From positions 248,001 to 312,000 of the forward strand of contig JBKQHO010000039.1 of the NCBI GenBank assembly GCA_052267165.1: a stretch of DNA of 64,000 bases. Reading direction: 5' to 3'. The translations under genes and the position numbers were made by a program. The notes under the pieces were generated by a model. That model did no database searches, was not told the DNA's origin, and saw only the letters and a program-made list of their open reading frames with translations. The stretch comes from CAWICD01 sp052267165 (GTDB lineage: Bacteria; Vulcanimicrobiota; Vulcanimicrobiia; Vulcanimicrobiales; Vulcanimicrobiaceae). Below are positions 62,692-64,000 of the stretch, in pieces; position 1 is the stretch's first letter, and each line of letters begins with the position of its first letter.

Positions 62692-63603
62692 ATGAACCGC
62701 GGAACCCTCCTCGTCGCAACCTCGGGAATCAGTTACGGGTCCGTCGCCATCTTCGGGAAGCTCGCCTACGGGCTGGGCATCCCCGTGACGACCCTGCTCG
62801 CGCTGCGCTTCGGCTTCGCAGCGCTCTTTCTCTGGGGCGCGGTCTTTGCGTTACGAAAGGAGATGGTGCCGAAGACGAAGGTGCCTGTCGTGGCCGCGCT
62901 CGGCGTCTTCTGGGCGCTGCAGACCGCGGCGTACTTCACCGCGCTGGAGTCGATCCCGGCCTCGCTGACCTCGCTGCTGCTGTTCACGTTTCCCGCGTTC
63001 GTGACGATTGCGGACCACTTCTTGGGGGAGCGCGTGACGTTGCTCCGCGCGGCCACCGTGATCGCCGCCTTGCTCGGCACGGCGTTCGTCATCGCGGCAC
63101 CGGTGCAGGCCTTGGCTCCCGCCGGCATCGCCTTCGGCCTGCTCGCGGCGCTCTTCTACGGCGGCTACATCTTGGTCGGAAGCCGGGTCCTGCGCGGATT
63201 GCCGGCGACCGCCTCGACCGCAAGCCTGCTCAGCTCGACGGCGCTCTGCTTCATCCTCGCGGCGCTGGTGCGGCATGACGCGCCGCCCCCGGCGGGCAAT
63301 GCGACCGTCCTAGTAATTGGCGGCATCGTCCTTTTTTCCACGGTCATCCCGATTCTCGCCCAGATCAACGGAATGCCCGAGATCGGCTCGAGCCGGGCGG
63401 CGCTCATCGGGACCCTCGAGCCGCTGGTGACGGTACTGCTGGCGATGCTTGTTTTGCACGACCGGTTCACGCTGCTGCAGATCGCGGGCGGCGCGCTTAT
63501 CTTGGCCTCGATCGTCGTGCGGGAGGGCAGCGAACTACTCCGCGCCTCGCCGCTGCCGTCCGCCGCGCGCACTTTGCCCGAGCGCGCCTCGCTCGGACAC
63601 TAG
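62692..63603 (+). CDS. EamA/DMT-family transporter
   Basis: This 303-residue protein has ten predicted membrane helices in two EamA repeats (LALRFGFAALFLWGAVFAL in the first, ALIGTLEPLVTVLLAMLVL in the second). By family knowledge these permeases export metabolites such as amino acids. ATG 62692 is chosen for the conserved start MNRGTLLVATSGISYGS. It is divergent from the phosphoesterase gene. Confidence 0.92.
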   Translation: MNRGTLLVATSGISYGSVAIFGKLAYGLGIPVTTLLALRFGFAALFLWGAVFALRKEMVPKTKVPVVAALGVFWALQTAAYFTALESIPASLTSLLLFTFPAFVTIADHFLGERVTLLRAATVIAALLGTAFVIAAPVQALAPAGIAFGLLAALFYGGYILVGSRVLRGLPATASTASLLSSTALCFILAALVRHDAPPPAGNATVLVIGGIVLFSTVIPILAQINGMPEIGSSRAALIGTLEPLVTVLLAMLVLHDRFTLLQIAGGALILASIVVREGSELLRASPLPSAARTLPERASLGH

Positions 63604-63705
63604 TCGAGGGCCGTAATGTGGTGCCGGTCGCATCTTTCCCACCGCTGCAGGTCCCGCAGGCAGCCTCTCCGTAGCAACCCCGTCAAACCAAACGGGTCAT
63701 CGGTC

Positions 63706-63882
63706 ATGGAGCGTTTATCAACCATGGTTCTTCGGCTATTGTTCTCGGAAGAAAAGGCGCAAATGCTGGTTGAGTACGCGCTGATTCTTCTCGTCGTTGC
63801 GCTCGTGGCGGTCGCCAGTCTTCACCTGCTCGGAGGTAACTCGAACAACTCGCTCAATAACTCCGTGCAGCGGTTTCCGTGA
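63706..63882 (+). CDS. flp: Flp-type pilin, second copy
   Basis: This 58-residue protein has the leader ending FSEEKAQ followed by MLVEYALILLVVALVAVASL, the Flp pilin mature start with conserved Glu and Tyr. The tail is Asn/Ser-rich. ATG 63706 is used. Its TGA overlaps the GTG of the next frame (GTGA), so a downstream gene at the edge is coupled. It is distant from the Tad cluster at 15.7-18.7 kb, so the genome has at least two pilin genes. Confidence 0.85.
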   Translation: MERLSTMVLRLLFSEEKAQMLVEYALILLVVALVAVASLHLLGGNSNNSLNNSVQRFP

Positions 63883-64000
63883 CGGCCGTCTCACACGAAC
63901 CCGGCCGGCTTCATGAACGACGCAATCAAGCCGATATCTACAGGGTGCTCATTCTGCAAATCGTCTCCGGGCTGATCGCCTGGCTCTTCGCGGGCTTCGG
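63879..64000 (+). CDS. Membrane protein, partial (3' end outside window)
   Basis: GTG 63879 overlaps the Flp pilin stop. The visible 40 residues are a polar start and the beginning of a hydrophobic helix (VLILQIVSGLIAWLFAGF). This could be a Tad-cluster membrane protein or an ATP synthase subunit I-like protein, but it is too short to tell. Confidence 0.4.
   Translation, partial: MTAVSHEPGRLHERRNQADIYRVLILQIVSGLIAWLFAGF

Noticed and set aside
59958..63278. A very long plus-strand open frame of about 1100 codons opposite pyc and the phosphoesterase gene
   Set aside because: It is Arg/Ala/Asp-rich with no domain, and it lies opposite a clear phosphoesterase; high GC makes such antisense frames stay open.

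Overview
This is a gene-dense, high-GC chromosomal window of about 64 kb with some 63 protein genes, two tRNAs, no rRNA, no CRISPR array and no transposase. The cell is a diderm: there is a TonB-dependent receptor ending in Phe, a signal-peptide-bearing secreted set and an RseB-like periplasmic protein. It also carries hrcA-dnaJ-rsmE with a CIRCE operator, EtfAB, a Tad/Flp pilus locus and many GTG/TTG starts. I infer an uncultured, acid- or soil-type lineage such as Candidatus Eremiobacterota (WPS-2). That placement is inference from gene content, not an alignment.

Layout. 1-1.2 kb: partial PHP phosphoesterase and an unknown protein. 1.3-7.5 kb: metal traffic (a 4-TM protein, a TonB receptor, a P1B-type ATPase and a divergent Nramp-family transporter). 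7.7-9.9 kb: ECF sigma factor, zinc-finger anti-sigma factor and RseB-like protein. 9.9-12.0 kb: TlpA-like thioredoxin, MauE/DoxX-like protein and a histone-deacetylase-family enzyme. 12.3-15.6 kb: TPR protein and EtfBA. 15.7-18.9 kb: Tad pseudopilin/TadE/TadG/Flp genes. 19.4-21.9 kb: tRNA-Leu, Ppx/GppA and an RpiR regulator. 21.9-24.9 kb: FtsB-like protein, AccA, AccD and a DPM1-like glycosyltransferase in one overlapping operon. 25-28.8 kb: a MITE-like element, rsmE, dnaJ, hrcA and a second TlpA-like protein. 28.9-30.8 kb: acetyl-CoA synthetase with a strong terminator. 31-37 kb: small lipoprotein, HD-GYP protein coupled to a MalT-like STAND ATPase, DinG-type helicase and rhomboid protease. 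37-42.5 kb: DtxR/MntR regulator, adenosine deaminase, tRNA-fMet, malonyl-CoA decarboxylase and a Kbl/BioF-type enzyme. 43-52.5 kb: a phosphate and polyphosphate block (pstSCAB, PhoR/PhoB-like pair, CHAD protein, Ppx-HD protein) with two Pho-box-like arrays. 52.8-64 kb: IclR regulator, a UbiA-NifU fusion, a B12-binding protein, pyruvate carboxylase, a beta-propeller phosphoesterase, a DMT permease and a second Flp pilin.

How the genes work together. Acetyl-CoA synthetase, acetyl-CoA carboxylase (AccA/AccD), malonyl-CoA decarboxylase, EtfAB and pyruvate carboxylase form a set around acetyl-CoA, malonyl-CoA and anaplerosis. The Pst/PhoBR/CHAD/Ppx block links phosphate uptake to polyphosphate turnover. 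The metal genes near the left end and the DtxR regulator at 37.3 kb are candidates for one regulon.

The most unusual items are: the single-ORF UbiA-NifU fusion; a B12-binding protein with a CarH-type W-x9-EH motif but a histidine-kinase-ATPase-like N-terminus; an Nramp-family protein lacking the DPGN and MPH signatures, paired with a P1B ATPase lacking CPC; two genes (Nramp and rhomboid) whose first membrane helix is encoded without an in-frame ATG/GTG/TTG; a CIRCE operator over the hrcA start codon; 11-bp-periodic Pho-box arrays; and three palindromic intergenic elements.
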